Source: Malania oleifera (lineage: Eukaryota > Streptophyta > Magnoliopsida > Santalales > Ximeniaceae). From it: a stretch of 64,000 nt of DNA. The notes beneath the pieces were generated by a model. That model did no database searches and was not told where the DNA came from. It saw only the letters and a list, made by a program, of their open reading frames with translations. Made by a program: the position numbers and the translations under genes. Location: contig NC_080428.1 of the NCBI RefSeq assembly GCF_029873635.1, positions 65,261,101 through 65,325,100 on the forward strand, read 5' to 3'. How positions within the stretch are numbered: the first letter of the stretch is position 1; each line of letters begins with the position of its first letter. This document shows positions 1-12,535 of this stretch, piece by piece.

Positions 1-1359
1 AAAAAAAATTTGTGATTTAATATATAAAATTGAAATGATTATTTTTATAATCTTATAATTTAATGATTTTATTTATAACATATTTTTGGAATCATACCTC
101 GTGTGCACTCTGGGGTCTCTGTCAATTTTAAATTATGCGTAGTCTTACACCAAATTTTGCATAATAGTGATCAATTTATTTTTTTAAAATAATTATGGTA
201 AAAATATTTTAATCAAAATCAATGTAGAATAAATAGACATATTTCAAAGATTTTTTGGACAAACATTTGTGAAAAAAAAAAAGGTTGGATATATATTAAA
301 AACAATCATTGGGTAGTTTGAATTTATAATATGATTAACTTATTTCATGCGTCAATTGAGCACATCTTTCTCAGTATGTAAATCAAAATATTATAAAATT
401 GTTCGCCCAACAATTTTTTTTTCATTAATTATTAAATTAGTCATAATTTTCAGTCTAAAAATATATTTTATGGTTGGTGTAATAACAAATCGATAATAAT
501 TTCACAAAAAATATAAAATTATATTTAATTTTATCCAAATCCATACAAATCTAAATTTTAATTAAAACAAATATTCCTAAGCATAATATTTAAATTTTTA
601 AAAAATTTTAACAACATAATATTTAAGTATTTATTTTAAAACCCACAAAATCAGTTCGAGGAGAGAAAAAATATATAATAAAAATAATTTAAATATTATT
701 ATAATTTATTAATAACTTTGTAAAATATTTACATGGATACTTAAGATAATTTTTTACGTAGATGAATTTAAATAATAATAATAATAACACTAAGGCGACT
801 TTATTTTTATTTTAATTAATAATATTATTATCGTTGTTGAAAATACTAATAATTAATACAATTTATTTGGTAACTCAAGAAGTGATAGCCCACTATTTCA
901 TTTTGATGGTGATAAGTTGCTTTATGCCAACAAGCTTTAGACTTTATGAAGGAAAATTTTAATTTACTTTTGGTACAAATACTTTAAAGACTTTTGTGAC
1001 TGACATAACATTTCTTTTTTCTTATTTTATTGGCAATATTTAAAAAATCTTATCCATTTGTTTTAATAAAATTATCATTTAAATAAATAAAAATACGTAG
1101 GGAAAATGTTAAAATGAAAGGTTATGGATAAAGTAGACTTGAAATAACTATTTGATTTATGTTTGAAAGAATATAAATTTAAGTTTTGAATTTAAATTTC
1201 ATGATTTTCATAAATTTAATTGCTTAAATTTTAATTCTTAAAATTAAACTTTATAAATTACTTATATGTTCTTAAACATATATAACCTCTCATAATATTA
1301 TCACTTACCCTTTTAAAGTAATGTATAAAAAAGTGGCACATATATTGTAACACTAAATT
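1..1359. other. AT-rich intergenic DNA, no gene seen
   Basis: Very AT-rich sequence with short A and T runs and no reading frame of credible length or composition. No structural RNA, LTR end or terminal inverted repeat was recognised. It forms the outer left flank of the Copia-1 long terminal repeat. Confidence 0.6.
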
Positions 1360-1725
1360 TGTTATGAAAGATGTAGAAAAATAAATAAATAACAGAGGTT
1401 TTACGTTGTTCGGATATATCTATTTCACGGGTGGATTAGATCAAAATTTCACTATTTCGGGAGAAATTACAAGATGATATGGAACCGGCCCTTGTACAAA
1501 ATATTTTTGAACTTGTACAAGATATCTCTCATCTCTCCATCTCTCCTCTCCTTTCTATATACCTTATTTACTTTAAGCATGTAAGTGTGTATACAAGCAT
1601 GCAATGTGTGTATCAAATGTGAGGGGTAGGGTGCTCTTATATAGGGCAATATGGATAATAAGGTATTTATTGGGATAGAAAAATCGAAGTGGTGGAAGAT
1701 GGGTGACATTCAGTCTTTCATAATA
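1360..1725 (-). mobile_element. Copia-1 3' LTR (minus strand)
   Basis: The two ends are near inverted repeats: TGTTATGAAAGA on the left and TCTTTCATAATA on the right. On the minus strand a TATA-like CCTATATAAGAG lies near 1640-1650. A purine-rich tract (GGGAGAG on the minus strand, 1726-1735) directly precedes it, as expected for the 3' LTR of a Copia element whose RNase H end lies at about 1780-1850. The length is 366 bp. No clearly matching 5' LTR was found at the far end of the element. This is a fossil. Confidence 0.65.
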
Positions 1726-2548
1726 CTCTCCCTTCGATGTCACCCATATATTAACTCTTTCATTAAGATCTTTAAGATGTTTCATTCTAATGAGATGAAC
1801 CAATTTTTTATATGTTGTAGGAGGCAAAGCTTTGGTGAACAAATTTGCTAGATTATCACTTGATTGAATCTGTTGAACATTTATATCACCATTTTTCCGG
1901 AGTTCATATGTATAGAAGAATTTTGGAGAGATATGTTTTGTTCTGTCACCCTTTATGTATCCTCCTCTTAATTGAGCTATACATGTAGCATTATCTTTAT
2001 ATAAAATTATTGAAATATCCTTGATTGATTGAAGACCACAATTTTCTTGGATATGATCTAAGTCAAATGCATTCTTTACTAGCTTTATGGATAGCTAGTT
2101 TTTCATAATGATTGGAAAATGTTGCTGTAATCGTCTGCTTTACTGATTTCTAAGATATAACAGTTATTCCGTAAATAAATACATATCCAGTTTGAGATTT
2201 AGCATTGTGAAGATCAGATCGATATCCAACATCTGCATATCCTACTAGTTGCGATTTGGAATCAAATGAGTAGAATAGACCCAAATCAGATATACCTCTT
2301 AAATAGCAATGTGCTTAATTCCATTCTAGTGTTGCCAGGTAGGAGTAGAGTTATATCTTCCTAGTAGATTTACAGCAAATGCAACGTCGGGTCTTATACA
2401 ATTGGTCAGATACATTAGAGAGTCGATAGCACTTAAATATGGTACTTCAGGACCAAGTAATTCCTCCCCCTCATCATGAGGTTGAAATGGATCCTTCTTA
2501 ACATCAAGTGATTGCACCATCATTAAAGATCCTAAATGATGAACTTTG
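1726..2548 (-). mobile_element. Copia-1 fragment: RNase H end of pol
   Basis: The minus strand encodes the typical Copia C-terminus: FTKALP followed by a conserved helix with MKHLKDL (about 1765-1842). Further upstream are stretches resembling the Copia RNase H/linker, including SLMYLTNCIRPDVAFAVN at about 2370-2440. The fragment ends at the Gypsy-1 insertion (CTTTG, 2544-2548), and the same element resumes at 13847. It is a broken fossil with many breaks. Confidence 0.8.
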
Positions 2549-4537
2549 TGTAACGCCCCCAAAAACATGCTCTGATACAATAATAATAATAATAATAACA
2601 TCATCACTCTGATATCATACCATCACGTCCCTACTATATAATTTTTTTCATAATAATCATAAAACATATATTCATGATATTTTAAATATTACATCTGCCC
2701 ATTCACTACCTACGGAAGCAAAAATATACCTATCCAAAATTATACATACCAGAGTACTACCTCTCAATTATTACTATATCATTCCCTCAGATAGAACTAT
2801 AATCCAAAACTCAAAACATTTATATACATAGATCCTGACTAACGCTTACCCTATCTGTAATATCTACACCCCGACCTTGAGCTCCTAGGCCTGCTTACCT
2901 GGTGATCCTGAAATGTTGAAATATTATCGGGGTGAGACACCTATTAGTAAGACGGAATAAATTATTATCGGTGTGTGGCAATGAGTTATTATGTAACTTA
3001 ATTCATTCCTTAATTAACTTTAAATGGGATAACATTCATAACTATACTCAAATCTATATAATTGCATAATGCATATATCATTTTAGTTCATTAATCGGCT
3101 AAAAAGCCCCTATTCACATAAATCTACCTTCACATAATTCAAACATAACAAGCATTCGCTGAAATTGAGGCATTTTGTACTGCTGTCCTCCAATTCAGCC
3201 ATTCATATCAAGCATTCGCTAAGATTAAGGCGTTTCGTACCGCCATCCCCCAATTCAGCCATTCATATCAAGCATTCGCGAAGATTGATGCGTTTTGTAC
3301 CGCCGTCCCCCAATTCATCCATTCACATCAATTACTTTAACAATCATTAGTATGTTCTGATGAGCATTTACGTCATGTAGTTTTATTTGCAAGTTTTGGT
3401 TGTCTTAAGCATAATTTGTGTGTGTGACTTTTAGCATTATTTTGTAGGAAGGAGTGTGTTCACATGAATCTACACTTCACATAATCTATACCTAATTAGT
3501 ATTTGCTGAGATTGAGGCGTTTCATACCGCCGTCCCCCAATTCAGCCATTCATAACAAGCACTTGCTGAGAGGCGTTTCGTACCGCCGTCCCCCAATCAG
3601 CAAGCTCTCGGACAAAAGTCTCGAGGATCGGGGCGTTCCGTGTCGCTGTCTCCTTTTGCCTTTCTCTATAACTATCGGAGTGTTTCATTTCGCCGTCCCC
3701 CTTTTCTTATTACTTAAACAACATCAGTATTTCCACAATTTCTAATCATTCACGTAATCGTATCAAACTAGCGAATCCATAACTGAGTATTAAATCGTCA
3801 TCATCATAACTTGGTATAACAATCACATTTCTGTACCTAATTACATCACATTTTCATCATATAATATCACAATTATGTATAAAATCACAATTTCTCCATA
3901 TTATATCACAAAAGATTCCAACCAATTTATTTCTACAATTATAACCATTTAGTCTCAAGCCACACAATTTAAATGCTTAAATCATAATCTGATAAACTAC
4001 CCGAAAAAAATATTTTTTTTTTGAAAACAAGGGTTTGATCATTTTCACCTATTTAATTTAATTCCATATATTCTAAAAACCTGATATAATCAAATCCCTA
4101 TAGTTTGATTTAATTCCAAAATATTTCCAAAAATTCGATATAATCAAATCCTTGTAGTTCAATTTAATTTCAAAATGTTCCCAAAAATCTAATTTAATCA
4201 AATCCCTACATTTTGATTTAACTCGAGCAAATTTTAAAATGAAATTTGAATATAGATATAATTAATTTCACATACTCCATTTTAATCGGGCATATCTTAA
4301 TTAACATAAATCTAATTAAATTTACATATTCAAATTTAATCAGAAATATTCTAAAATAAACCTGACATAATATATTCCTCTTACCTTATCCTAAGAGTGG
4401 TGTTTATGAAGCCCAAACCACGAAATCTCCCCGATTAAAACGTTGATGATTGAAATTGGAACCCAGGAATATTTTCCGTTCTTCAATTGGCGCACGTTTC
4501 GCCGAGAAATTGAGGAGAGAGAGAAAGTTTGACTCAG

Positions 4538-4608
<71 letters not shown>

Positions 4609-4677
4609 AGCGTCTAAAGGGGGGGAAATCTCTCAGTAAAAAAAAAATGTTTCTTGAAGGTTTTAAATCCTTGAGGA

Positions 4678-4733
<56 letters not shown>

Positions 4734-4743
4734 GATCACTACA
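2549..4743 (-). repeat. Gypsy-1 3' LTR (left copy)
   Basis: Length 2195 bp, TG...CA ends, aligning over its outer parts with 12536-13846. It is longer than its partner because it carries an extra array of the 60-bp repeat, more AT-rich sequence, a (GA)n tract (4542-4604) and a 50-bp (AT)n tract (4681-4730). The conserved Tekay LTR segment around GGTGAGACACCT is at about 2930-2945. The left flank is the duplication CTTTG. Confidence 0.85.
3151..3330. repeat. 60-bp tandem repeat in Gypsy-1 left LTR
   Basis: Three consecutive 60-bp units start at 3151, 3211 and 3271, each beginning AGCATTCGC and containing CCCCCAATTCA. Two further degenerate units occur at about 3501-3600. The partner LTR carries three units at 13138-13317. 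The reading frame across them is a by-product of the repeat and not a gene. Confidence 0.85.
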
Positions 4744-4756
4744 TCCTCCCCTCCTT
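4744..4756 (-). other. Gypsy-1 polypurine tract
   Basis: The minus strand reads AAGGAGGGGAGGA directly against the 3' LTR, the position where plus-strand DNA synthesis is primed in LTR elements. The same purine string precedes the Gypsy-2 3' LTR at 27111-27122. Confidence 0.8.
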
Positions 4757-4898
4757 ATAAAAATTTCATCCTCGAAATTTGCTAATCCATACTTATCACA
4801 ATCTCTTCTAGATAATTACTGAAATGTTTACTCAACTCTCGAAAGAGCCGACAGCTACCCACATAACAGCTCCATTCCAAGTTTATTAATAACCCTCA

Positions 4899-6901
4899 TA
4901 TTGGAATTGGTGTAATCCCAAGAGGAAAGTGAATTGGGCAATTAAAACTTTTTTTGCTAATTTAAACAATTACACCAATTCACCACATCTTAATCCATTC
5001 GAAATAAAACATCTATGTAAAGTAAGTGAGCAATGTGTGCATACGTACACATGTACTACATATCTCATTCAAATTAATTATGTGTGCATGTAAGATGGTT
5101 ATAACAAAACATGAACAAACATACACATACTGAAATTGAAGTATGGAAAGTCAATGAGAGAGGGAGAGAGAGACACACAATATTTGTTATCAAGGTTTGG
5201 CCAAACCAGCCTACGTCCCCACCTTGGGCATACCTCCCAAGGATTACACTAAACATTCTCACTTAAACAGGCAGAGCGGAAACCGTTTACATCCTCTACT
5301 TACCGGGCGAGTAAAATCTCAACTCAATTATGAGGTTGAACCTAACTTGTCTCACTTACGGGGTTGAAACTCCCCAGTTCAATTCCAGACTGAACCCAAT
5401 CAGTACATTAAAAATAGTTTTGAACATATAAATATGCTTTTGAATACAAGCATAAATATATACGTTTAAGCTCTAACAAATGCACTCTCTAATGATATGA
5501 AATATGTTTAGTAGAGAAATGGTGCTATCAAATAATTTTGCACAAATAAAATATATATGAAAAATGAGTATTATTGTTCTCCTATAAATATTTTGGTAAA
5601 TAAAGAATATTTTGAGAATTTAGGAATTTAAGCTCAAGAAAATATTTGTACTATAAATAATTTTTCTCCCAAAAACTATTTATCAAAGAGATAACTGGGA
5701 CAAACCCAACCAATACTCTCAAAATGATTTTTCAGGAAATAAATAACAAGTGAGAGTATGTGCATGTGAATACATATGAAATGCCCAAAATAAATATACT
5801 TTCTTCCAAAGTGATTTTGAAATAAGTGAATGGAAAGAGAGTTTGAGAGTTTTTGTTTAAAACATTTGCCCCAAATGAATGATTTTTGCAATAAAAATGG
5901 TTTGGGGGAACTTTGATTAACAAAGGATTAGAGAGAAATTTGGAGTTAATTAAAGTTACTAATTAAGAGTTATGAGGGGCTATTTATAGATTTTTTGAAA
6001 ATTATAACCATTAGGGACACGCTCGGTATTTTGAAAAAGTTTAATTAAAAGTTAATGACGTTTTAACGCTTTTAAAAAATTCCAACCTGAGAAGTTCGAT
6101 CAGCTGAATATTATGTTCAATCGACTATTTTAATAAGTACGGTCGACCACGACACTTTTGAACTACAGATATAGTCAGCTGAATTTAGGCGATTTTGAAG
6201 ACATTTGAGTTTCGGTCTACTATATTTGAAATTCAGTCTGCTATTCATATGGTTTTGGTCGACTTAATCATAAATGAACTAGAAGTTAGGTTGGCCGAAC
6301 AGTTGGGGGTCAGACATGTGTGAGTTCGGTCAACTGAGGAAGATGCGTTCAAAAAGTACAGTCAACCGAGTGAAGTCAAACTGTTGACTTTCACCCAGTT
6401 CAGTCGACTGAGGCATTTTACACTGCTTAGGTTCGGTCGACTGAATTTGTCCACAAACCAAATTTGGTCCGATTGAAGACCTAAGTTAAATCCCTATAAA
6501 TGTGAGTTATTAGTCTAATTTCTTAAAGGATTCTTATAGTCATTCTATGGTCTTTTTGAGAGTTAATCCCAAAAATCCGACGTCGGTCGACCGATCCCTA
6601 AGGTCAATCTATGGTCTTGAGCATTAAAGTCATATCACGCAAAAAGTATGCATTATTACAGACCAAACAATAAAAGATTAAATGCAATACAAATTAAAAT
6701 TAAATTTCTTCTTCTTCTTCTTCATTGCTCTTCTCTCCATGGAATGCGCCAGATGAAGTAAGCTTTAAGTCTTCTGGCTTCCATTTCCTCTTTGCCTTAT
6801 GTGTGTGTTGAATAGTGAACATGTTCAAGAACTTAAAAACACACATAAAAAACTGGTACTTTGTCAGCATCAAAATAGGGATCGGACTCAAAAAGTCAAC
6901 A
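4899..6901 (-). mobile_element. LTR-A: SIRE-like solo LTR (minus) inside Gypsy-1
   Basis: On the minus strand it starts TGTTGACTTTTTGAG and ends CACCAATTCCAATA (2003 bp). A perfect CCTCA duplication lies at 4894-4898 and 6902-6906, and no internal retroelement sequence is attached, so it is a solo LTR. It shares with LTR-B, -C, -D and -I a block of the form AATCCTTG...ACGTAGGC...AACCTCGATAAC (here about 5185-5250). A TATA-like TCTATAAATA lies at 5981-5990 on the minus strand. A palindrome array lies upstream of it (see separate entry). This is a fossil. Confidence 0.9.
6085..6600 (-). promoter_or_regulatory. Palindrome array in U3 of LTR-A
   Basis: About a dozen or more imperfect copies of CGGTCGACCG-type palindromes are spaced roughly 25-60 bp apart, upstream (in LTR orientation) of the TATA-like box at 5981-5990. 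Clear units include GGTCGACCAC, GGTCGACTTA, CAGTCGACTGA, CGGTCGACTGA and CGGTCGACCGA. The regulatory role is inferred from position only. Confidence 0.5.
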
Positions 6902-6906
6902 CCTCA

Positions 6907-7702
6907 CTTATGGCAGAGGAACATCGTGGTTACACATAAAGGCTATGGAAGATTATTAGTTGTCAATCAAAACTTTCCCAAAACCATTCTTAGTCAAAAG
7001 CCAAAACCAACAGTTTAAACTGAACAACCTAACTAAACAAGTTTATATTCAAATCCAAACACTTACCTGAACCGTCACATTTACCTAACTAGCGTTGAGC
7101 CTCATTGACTCATTGTGAGTACCTCGGACATATTTCCTCTTTTAATTCCCATGAAGTTTACTCATCTACATGATTACACCAGAGTACTTTCACCAACGGG
7201 TTCTTCTTAGTACAAATTTCTTGCTCCTTACGGTTTAGAATCTAAACTGGCACTTCGTCATATGATAAGGTATCTATGACTTCCAACGACTCATAGCATA
7301 TCACATGCAAATGATCTGAAACGTACTTTTTCAACATGGACATGTGAAACACGTCATAGATCCTAGACAATGTTGGAGGTAACACTATCCTGTTAGCAAT
7401 CGGACTAGCCCTCTCCAGTACCTCAGCTGGCTCGATATACGTAGGGCTTAGCTTACCCTTCTTTTCAAATCTCACAACTCCCCTCATCAGGACAATCCTA
7501 AAAAATATCTTATCTCCTACATCAAACTCTAGCTTTTGTTGGCGTATATCAGCATAACTATTCTGCTGACTCTGAGCTGTTTTAATTCTATCCCTAATGA
7601 GTTTAATTTTCTTAGAAGTCTACTGTATAATTTTTGGCCCCAACATTCGTTGTTCACCAACCTCGTCCTAATGCAATGGAGATCGGCACCTCCGACCATA
7701 AA
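6907..7702 (-). mobile_element. Gypsy-1 integrase C-terminal remnant
   Basis: The segment between the duplications of LTR-A and LTR-B. The minus strand at 7242-7487 reads as the chromovirus integrase tail: KKGKLSPTYI, a VLPPTLSRIYDVFHMSMLKK stretch and an EVIDTLSYDEVPV end. This motif set identifies the Tekay/Del-like clade. It is a broken fossil. Confidence 0.8.
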
Positions 7703-7707
7703 ATGCT

Positions 7708-9855
7708 TGTTGACTTTTTGAATCTAATCCCTGTTTTGATGCTGACAAAGCACATGTTTCTTATGTGTGTATTTAACATGTGAACATGTCCATTTATTTA
7801 ACACACACATAAGGAAACGATAAAGGAAGCTTGTAGGATTTAAAGACTATACGATCAAGTGCATTCCATGAAGTCAGAAGAGCAAAAAAATGAAGAAGAC
7901 GTTTTATTTGTTGTAATTGCATTTAATTTTTATATCCTTGGTTTGTAATAATGCATGCATCTGCATGATGTGGTTGAATGCTCAGAACGACCTAGAAATG
8001 ACCCTAGAACACTCACTCATGCATACACATGTTTGGTCATTTGAAATACGGTGACTGGTGGCTTAAACAGGACCGAAATGCACAAAATGTGTACCTTTGG
8101 TTGACTGACCTATGTAGTTCAAAATGGCACCAGTCGATCGAACTTGGTCCGGGGCAACAGTTTGACCACGACCCGGTCGACCGAACTTATATAGTTCATT
8201 TATACTCGGTCGACTGAACCCCCTAGGAAGTCAACTTTTTGACCACCTGGTCGACCAAGCCCAGAATGTACTCCAACACTCTAGTCAACCGAGGGGCCTC
8301 GAGAGATGCCCCAACGTCCTGGTCGACCAAACTTAATAGTTCAAAATGTCCTGGTCAACAGAACCGCGCTAAATTGGAAAATCACCTTCGGACTTAGATA
8401 TTCAGTTGACCGAACCTTTAGTTCATTTCATGCTCGGTCGACCGAGCCTCAAGAACTTCAGTCGACCAAACTTGTTCGGGTCAACCGGTACTCTTTGGTT
8501 GCCTAAAAAATTTACCGTGGTTAACTTTTTGAAACGAGGTTAATTTTAATTAAACGTCATTAATATTTTTCTAAAATAACCTTCATGTCCCCAATGGTCA
8601 TATTTTTCACAAACTCTATAAATACCCTCTCATTACTCCAAATTAGTAACTTTGATTAACCCAAATCTTCTCTCTAATTTATTGTTAATCAAAGTTCCCC
8701 CCAAAAAGTTTTTGTTGTTTAAATTATTCTTTTGGGGCAAAATATTTTATTTAAATCTCTCTAACTCTCTTTCATGCATTTATTTCAAAATCCTCTTTGA
8801 GGAGAGTATTTTATTTAGGGCATTTCATTCGCACATATTCTCACTAGGCACCAAATATTTGAAAAGTATTTTGAGAATATTGCTTAGGTTTTCTCCCGGT
8901 TATTTCTTTGATAAATTATTTTGGGAGAAAATTTTATGCTGCACAAATATTTTCTTGAGCTTAACTCCTAGATTCTCCAAGTATCTATAACTTGCATAAA
9001 CCTTTTTGGGGAACATAATACTCATTTTTCATACTCATTCTATTTGCACAAAAATCATTAAAAGAGCAAAACCCTAAGTTTTCCTATATTATTATTGAAA
9101 TATCTTTTTGGAGAAAAACCTTTTGTTAAGGTTTAAATATAGTTAAGCACCCTTACTCCCCTGAACATTATTTCATATCATTTGAGTGTGCATTTGTATG
9201 AGCTTAGTGTGTACATCTTTACTTGTATTCCAGAAGCATTTTCATGTACAAATATGGTTTTATTGTAACGGTTGGGTTCAACCCGTTAATTGAACTGGGG
9301 AGTCTCAGTTTCGTAAATGAGACCAGTTTGGTTCAGCCCAGAATTGAACTCGGAAGTCTCAGCCTCGTAAGTGAGACTAATTTGACTCAACCTAGTAATT
9401 GAGTTGGGGTTTTCCTTATCTCGTAAGGAGAGGATGTAAAAGACTTTTGCTCCGCCCGGTTAAATGAGCAAGTATAGTGGAATCCTTGGGGGTATGCCCA
9501 AGGCAGGGATGTAAGCTGGTTTCGCCAAACCTCGATAACAAATCTGGTGTCGCTCTCTCTATCCTATTTAAATTCCTGTACTTTAATTTCAGTATGTATA
9601 TGAATGTTTATTTAATGTTAAAGTCATTTGTATGAATGTTTATTTAATGTTAAAGTCATTTGCATACACACATTTGATTTAAATAAGATACTGCACACGT
9701 GTATGTTTGCTTTTATTGTTAAACGCGCTTTACACACACGTATATATGTTGAATGAGATATTAACTGTGGTGAATCGGTGAAATGTTTTAAATTAGTCGA
9801 AAAATATTTTAAAACCCAATTCACCCCCCCTATTGGAATAACACCAATTCCAACA
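7708..9855 (+). mobile_element. LTR-B: SIRE-like solo LTR (plus) inside Gypsy-1
   Basis: Starts TGTTGACTTTTTGAATC, ends CACCAATTCCAACA (2148 bp), with a perfect ATGCT duplication at 7703-7707 and 9856-9860. It carries the conserved family block at about 9480-9545 and a C-run before its end. A TATA box CTATAAATA lies at 8616-8624. It lies in inverted orientation to LTR-A with about 0.8 kb between them. No internal domain is attached, so it is a solo LTR. This is a fossil. Confidence 0.92.
8090..8500 (+). promoter_or_regulatory. Palindrome array in U3 of LTR-B
   Basis: About twelve imperfect copies of the palindrome CGGTCGACCG (for example CCGGTCGACCGAAC, CTCGGTCGACTGAAC, CTGGTCGACCAAAC, CTCGGTCGACCGAG) in 410 bp, typically 30-40 bp apart. 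The array ends about 120 bp before the TATA box at 8617. LTR-I carries a matching array in the same position. Confidence 0.55.
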
Positions 9856-9860
9856 ATGCT

Positions 9861-12519
9861 TCATACGGTGTCATCTCAATACTAGTCCGTTAGCTATTGT
9901 TGCAGGCTAACTTAACCAGTGGCAAATACGGAACCCAACTACCTTTGAAATTCAGCATACATGCCCGCAACATATCTCCTAATATCTGAATCATTCTCTC
10001 TGATTGTCCCTCAGTCTAGGATGAAACACTGTGCTAAGGGTAAGTTGATGGGACAATTATAATCCCTTATTAATTCTAACTATCTCCTGAAGGGATGGTC
10101 AAAATCGGAGCAGTGACGAGTCGTTGTTTCAATTCTTGGAAGCTTTACTCACAATTATCAGTCCACTTTGTACTTTACCCATAATCTTCACCAACTCTAT
10201 GTCTTTCATCGGTGTGGACTTAATCCTTTCTAGCAAGGTTGGTTGAATTACAAGATTAGCAACGAAGGTTTGACAATATGTTTTGGGTCCTATTATGAGT
10301 GGAAGCCTTGTACAATAGGCCAAGCCCAACTCATGTGACCCCCAAAGATTAAGCATGGGTTGTCAAACACTTCCCCAATACATTTGATTTATTTGAAAAT
10401 TGACTCTTAGCTAGGATCTCATCATCGATTTCAAGTTTACCCACAAGATTAAAGTATCTTGAGCTTTCTTTATAGTTGGAACTCCCGCATATGAAAATAT
10501 GGCGATAAGGCAAGGCAACATTCCTTCATACATTGATGCAGGGCCAACATCCAACCACTTAATTCTCATTTACAATCCCTTAAAACTAATGTATGTGGAC
10601 CTTCATAAATTTATGCCTAAAAAATAAGGGAACTAACTTAAGAAACCTAATTAAACAAAAATAGCGCTTCCCTTAACAACCTAAAACCTTGCTTCCTAAG
10701 CAATAGTATTCTAAAATCCTGAAGATTTGACCACAATAAAATCACCATAAATAAACAATCAAAGCTACTATTAAAAATTTGTACTTCTACTCCCGAGGGG
10801 TCTGGACACTACCTTCTTCCTATGACAATCTATACTCACATAACTGGAGGCTAGCCAGTCCATCCCTAGAATTACATCAAATCCATACATGTTAAACACT
10901 ATCAAATTGGCAGGTAGTGTTCCTCTCTGAATACCTACTGGATAATCTCTAAGTACTTTCCTACATATCACAACGATTCCCGTCGATGTAATCCTCGGTA
11001 AACCGGCATCCAATAGCTGAGTTTCTACCCCACACAATTTAATATATTCCAGAGACATGAAAGAATGCGTTGCTTCTGAATCAAATAACACAACAACTTT
11101 ATTTGAAAATAATAAAATATTACTTGTCACCACGTCACTTGAATTTTCTACTTCTCCCAGTGTAAGAGAATAGACCCGCACCGGGGTGGTATTCCTCTTA
11201 TAGCCGCCTCAGGATGCCTGACTGTCTCCCCAAAATTGACTAATATTGGTTGCATTGATCAGCGGTGCATGAAAGTTTCGTGCAATGTGGTCGGGCTGAC
11301 CACAATGAAAATAGACGTTTGTACCAACCTAGCATTCTCCCAAATGTCTCCTCCTACACCTAGGACATGGAGGGTGCAACGGATTACTATGCCTCGCTTG
11401 ATTCCCCATTTCAAATCTCTGGCCCACATTATTCTTGTTTCTTCTCCATGTACTCTGACTGAGGCATGGGCCTCTTCCTCTGATTTGATATCCCCACACT
11501 CCTCTGCAAACTGGTTTCTAATACCATGACTTTATCTACCAACTCTGAGAATTTTTGTACCTAAAAAGCCACTACTTGTTCATAGATTTCTTATCTTAAG
11601 CCTTTCTCAAACCTTCTCGCCTTCATTGCCTCATTTGGAACCATATATGGGGCTAAACAGGACAGCACAACAAACCTAGCTACATATTATTGTACGATAA
11701 AATGCCCCTGAGTCAAATTCATGAACTCTTCCGCGTTAGTATCCCTAGTGGTAGCGGGGAAGTATCTGTCAAATAAAATCTCCTTAAAATGGTTCCAAGT
11801 CATAGTCGTGGGTTCTAGTCTCTGCTCCTCAAGCAACTTTACTGATCTCCACCATCATTTGGCCTCCCCGACCATTTTAAAGGAAGCATACTGAACTTTC
11901 TGTTCTTCTGTGCAACGCAGGACTGCCAGCAGCTCCTCCATCTTCTGAACCCAATTCTCTACCTAAATCGGATCAATTCTTCCAGCAAAAGTCAGGGGAT
12001 TCATATAGGTAAATTGTTAAATGGTGCATCCCTAATCTGAAGGTGGGCAATGTTGCTCCCTAGAATCCTGCCTAATCTCTGCCATACCGTGACGGGCTAA
12101 ACCTCACAGCACAGTAGATGTGTCAATGTCATCCTCGCCGGCAGCCCCCATATTGTTACTTCCCCCGGCATCCACATTCTTATCTCAGGAGCTCATCCTG
12201 CACAAGTAATCAATGTAACTCCCAAATTCCCAATTTTAGGTTCAATCTTATCGCTCAGAAATAGAACCGTTGATGGTATGCCATAATTTTCCTAAAACCG
12301 TCGCCTCAAGAAAATTATAGAAAACCATCACAAAATTTCTGCCTCCAGGCTACGAGACAAAACCCAAAATTCACTTTACTAGAATATTCCACTTCACTTT
12401 GTATCTTCTACCCAATCCATCACACAACACATAGCCTATCCCATTCCTACTCTCATCACTACTCATACCTATACTCTAGTAGTATTATCCACTAAAGTTT
12501 GCAGAACCTAGCAACCTAG
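9861..12519 (-). mobile_element. Gypsy-1 coding remnants: integrase, protease, gag
   Basis: Minus-strand remnants in several frames. At about 9861-10360 lie integrase-region traces. At 10771-11181 is a retropepsin-like domain with an ATHSFMS box and the VILGMDWLA signature typical of Gypsy proteases. At about 11240-12200 are gag traces that match no other part of the window. Roughly 10360-10770 is not recognisable. This is a fossil with many breaks. Confidence 0.7.
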
Positions 12520-12531
12520 GCTCTGATACCA
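12520..12531 (-). other. Gypsy-1 primer-binding site
   Basis: The minus strand reads TGGTATCAGAGC, complementary to the 3' end of plant initiator tRNA-Met. It lies a few bases inside the 5' LTR. This fixes the minus-strand orientation of the element. Confidence 0.9.
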
Positions 12532-12535
12532 CAAT

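Noticed and set aside
3165-3350. Plus-strand frame with a repeated peptide (RFVPPSPNSAIHI), also at 13153-13338
   Set aside because: It is the translation of the 60-bp tandem repeat in the Gypsy-1 LTRs. The frame exists because 60 is divisible by three.
3151-3600. CRISPR-like spaced repeats
   Set aside because: The repeats are directly tandem with no unique spacers, inside an LTR of a plant retroelement.
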